A DNA stretch of 64,000 nucleotides from Mesonia ostreae (GTDB lineage Bacteria > Bacteroidota > Bacteroidia > Flavobacteriales > Flavobacteriaceae). The notes beneath the pieces were generated by a model. The model made no database searches and was not told where the DNA came from. It saw only the letters and a program-made list of their open reading frames with translations. Location: contig NZ_JAVRBG010000010.1 of the NCBI RefSeq assembly GCF_031845265.1, positions 62,001-126,000 on the forward strand, given 5' to 3'. The position numbers were made by a program, and so were the translations under genes. This document shows, in pieces, positions 62,901 through 64,000 of the stretch; position 1 is the first letter of the stretch, and every line of letters starts with the position of its first letter.

Positions 62901-64000
62901 TTAATTATTAGTGTCCTGCATCAATTCATCATAATTTTCAAGCAAATAGGATTTTTTCAAGGAATAATACCGACCTCTATCGCTAGATTCGATGATAGTT
63001 CCGTCACTCAGTACTGTGAATTTTTTGTAGGATAATGAGTTTTTTGCAGGTGTAAGATTCCATTCATCCTTTATAATATTTTTAAGTCTAGTTTTTGAGG
63101 GATTAAAGGGCGACTTACTCATTAAATTCTGTAAATCCTTAAAACAAAATTGAAACTCATCTAACTCAAAATTCTCGATGATTTCAATTATCGAATTAAC
63201 AAGTTCTATCTCTAATGCATTTTTATTATACGATTTGAGCCGTTTTAATGCATCCGTTTGCAATTGTTGTGGCGTGAACCACATTCTTGTTGCAGAGGGC
63301 GTACTAAACTCCCTTTTTAATAAAAATGAAAGAAAAGCAGGGATCTCCAAAATCAATTTATCGAGTAGATTTTTATCCTCCGTTTTGAATGGAACTATTT
63401 TACGAACCCAAAATCTTATTTCTCCAGCTTCAATCCTGATAAAAGTCCGTTCATTGTTTGAACAAAGTACAAATTTTCCAAAAAATTCAATTTCATTCTT
63501 ATCTTTACCCTTAGCTTCAACTTTATAAGTCCTAGCAGTTGACAAATTCTTTATTCGTTCCGTATCTTCAATTTTATCGAGAAGAACTTCATCTACCGCA
63601 ATTAATAATTTACTAGACCAATCTGAATTAAACTGAGATCTGAAATCATCATTAGTATTGTAAGTCATATTAGGACCAAAAATGTTTTTGAGCCAATTTA
63701 GAAAAGTTGTTTTACCAGTGTTCCTTTCTTTTGAAACTAAACAGAAAACTGGAAGTATCTGAGTAGGAATTTCATATAAAATTTTCAAATAGTCCAATCC
63801 AATACTAAGTTGACTTCCAAAAATATGTTCTAAAAAATTTATTGTGTTGGTAATTTCACCAGTCCCTGGTTTAAATGGTAATTCTTTGTAAGTATTATAA
63901 AAGTTTGAAATCTCTTGTTGAAACTTTATATGAGATGGTACACAGCAAAAGCCATCATATTTTTTAATCTTATCTAAAAAAGGTTTGCCGCGATCATCCC
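62901..64000 (-). CDS. Superfamily-3-like (D5/DUF5906) primase-helicase, 5' end beyond window
   Basis: The minus-strand frame stays open from 62901 to the right edge, so the true start lies beyond 64000; an ATG at 63797 is internal. Upstream of it the frame encodes DDRGKPFLDKIKKYDGF and LPFKPGTGEITNTINFLEHIFG, typical of D5-type helicases, followed by the P-loop SKERNTGKTTFLNWLK, then SSKLLIAVDEVLLDKIEDTERIK (Walker B) and KFVLCSNNERTFIRIEAGEIRFWVRK (sensor 1 and arginine). It probably unwinds the element for replication, with the toprim protein downstream. Confidence 0.85.
   Translation of the reverse strand, partial: DDRGKPFLDKIKKYDGFCCVPSHIKFQQEISNFYNTYKELPFKPGTGEITNTINFLEHIFGSQLSIGLDYLKILYEIPTQILPVFCLVSKERNTGKTTFLNWLKNIFGPNMTYNTNDDFRSQFNSDWSSKLLIAVDEVLLDKIEDTERIKNLSTARTYKVEAKGKDKNEIEFFGKFVLCSNNERTFIRIEAGEIRFWVRKIVPFKTEDKNLLDKLILEIPAFLSFLLKREFSTPSATRMWFTPQQLQTDALKRLKSYNKNALEIELVNSIIEIIENFELDEFQFCFKDLQNLMSKSPFNPSKTRLKNIIKDEWNLTPAKNSLSYKKFTVLSDGTIIESSDRGRYYSLKKSYLLENYDELMQDTNN

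Larger units (their letters stand above)
43634..64000. mobile_element. Integrated mobilizable element (IME/ICE-like) in tRNA-Ser, right end beyond window
   Basis: Everything after the tRNA is on the minus strand and is accessory: defence genes near the tRNA, then mobilization genes (DUF5712-like relaxase, BfmA/BtgA-like protein), a GC-rich oriT-like block, a toprim primase-like protein and a superfamily-3-type helicase. The layout matches Bacteroidota mobilizable elements that replicate or mobilise with help from a conjugative element. No integrase, excisionase or conjugation machinery is seen inside the window, so the far end, and attR, must be beyond 64000. The left boundary is inferred from the tRNA 3' end. 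Confidence 0.8.

Noticed and set aside
43634..64000. CRISPR array
   Set aside because: No regularly spaced identical repeats of 24-40 bp are present; the TGATGAG and ACACCCAA motifs are too short and too close.

Overview
The window looks like a marine or aquatic Flavobacteriaceae-type chromosome (Bacteroidota). The genes are low-GC. Promoters, where visible, carry a TAnnTTTG -7 element instead of a sigma70 TATAAT box. Many short lipoproteins end their signal peptide in SC or AC, and intrinsic terminators are A-run/hairpin/T-run. The housekeeping set (glmM, uvrA, dnaN, dnaX, ppk1, kdsB, miaE, AcpH, RNase P RNA) is ordinary for that family. No species can be named from the sequence alone.

Region 1 (1 to about 43.6 kb) is core chromosome. 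It starts with an M1-peptidase-like/beta-barrel protein cut by the left edge, which has a degenerate zinc site. It then holds a LOG-family protein, uvrA, an ACP phosphodiesterase, glmM, two tandem LpxL-like acyltransferases with a divergent rhomboid protease, a SIMPL protein and a TlpA-like lipoprotein. After these come a GAF protein, an HD-PycTM protein, a metallophosphoesterase/outer-membrane-barrel fusion, dps-mscS and dnaN. The pyrR-pyrB-(112 aa)-rnz run, pdxH, a sixA-like/ppk1/ppx polyphosphate cluster, miaE-dnaX and the RNase P RNA follow. The block ends with rsmD-DUF3822, a RecD-like helicase, kdsB, a photolyase-SDR-SRPBCC operon, small lipoproteins and an M28 peptidase.

Region 2 (43.63 kb to the right edge) is an integrated mobile element abutting the 3' end of tRNA-Ser(UGA). 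Every gene in it is on the minus strand. Its tRNA-proximal half is a defence block. That block holds a 2027-residue Cap4-like nuclease/STAND ATPase, a PD-(D/E)xK/membrane/NTF2-like protein, a DUF262-HNH endonuclease, an 866-residue NB-ARC-like STAND protein with an N-terminal RNxxxGHG motif, and an Eco57I-like type IIG restriction-modification enzyme. Its distal half carries a small lipoprotein, a CxxC protein behind a possible attenuator leader, a DUF5712-type relaxase, a BfmA/BtgA-like mobilization protein, a GC-rich oriT candidate, a toprim primase-like protein, an iteron-like TGATGAG cluster and a superfamily-3-type helicase cut by the right edge. No integrase is visible, so the other end and attR must lie beyond 64 kb.

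The most unusual signal is in the defence block. Two decayed copies of the 3' end of a type IIG RM gene (about 51.24-51.35 kb and 50.06-50.13 kb) lie between cargo genes, in addition to the intact gene end at 55.57 kb. This suggests that successive RM genes were replaced by other defence cargo, leaving their tails as scars.
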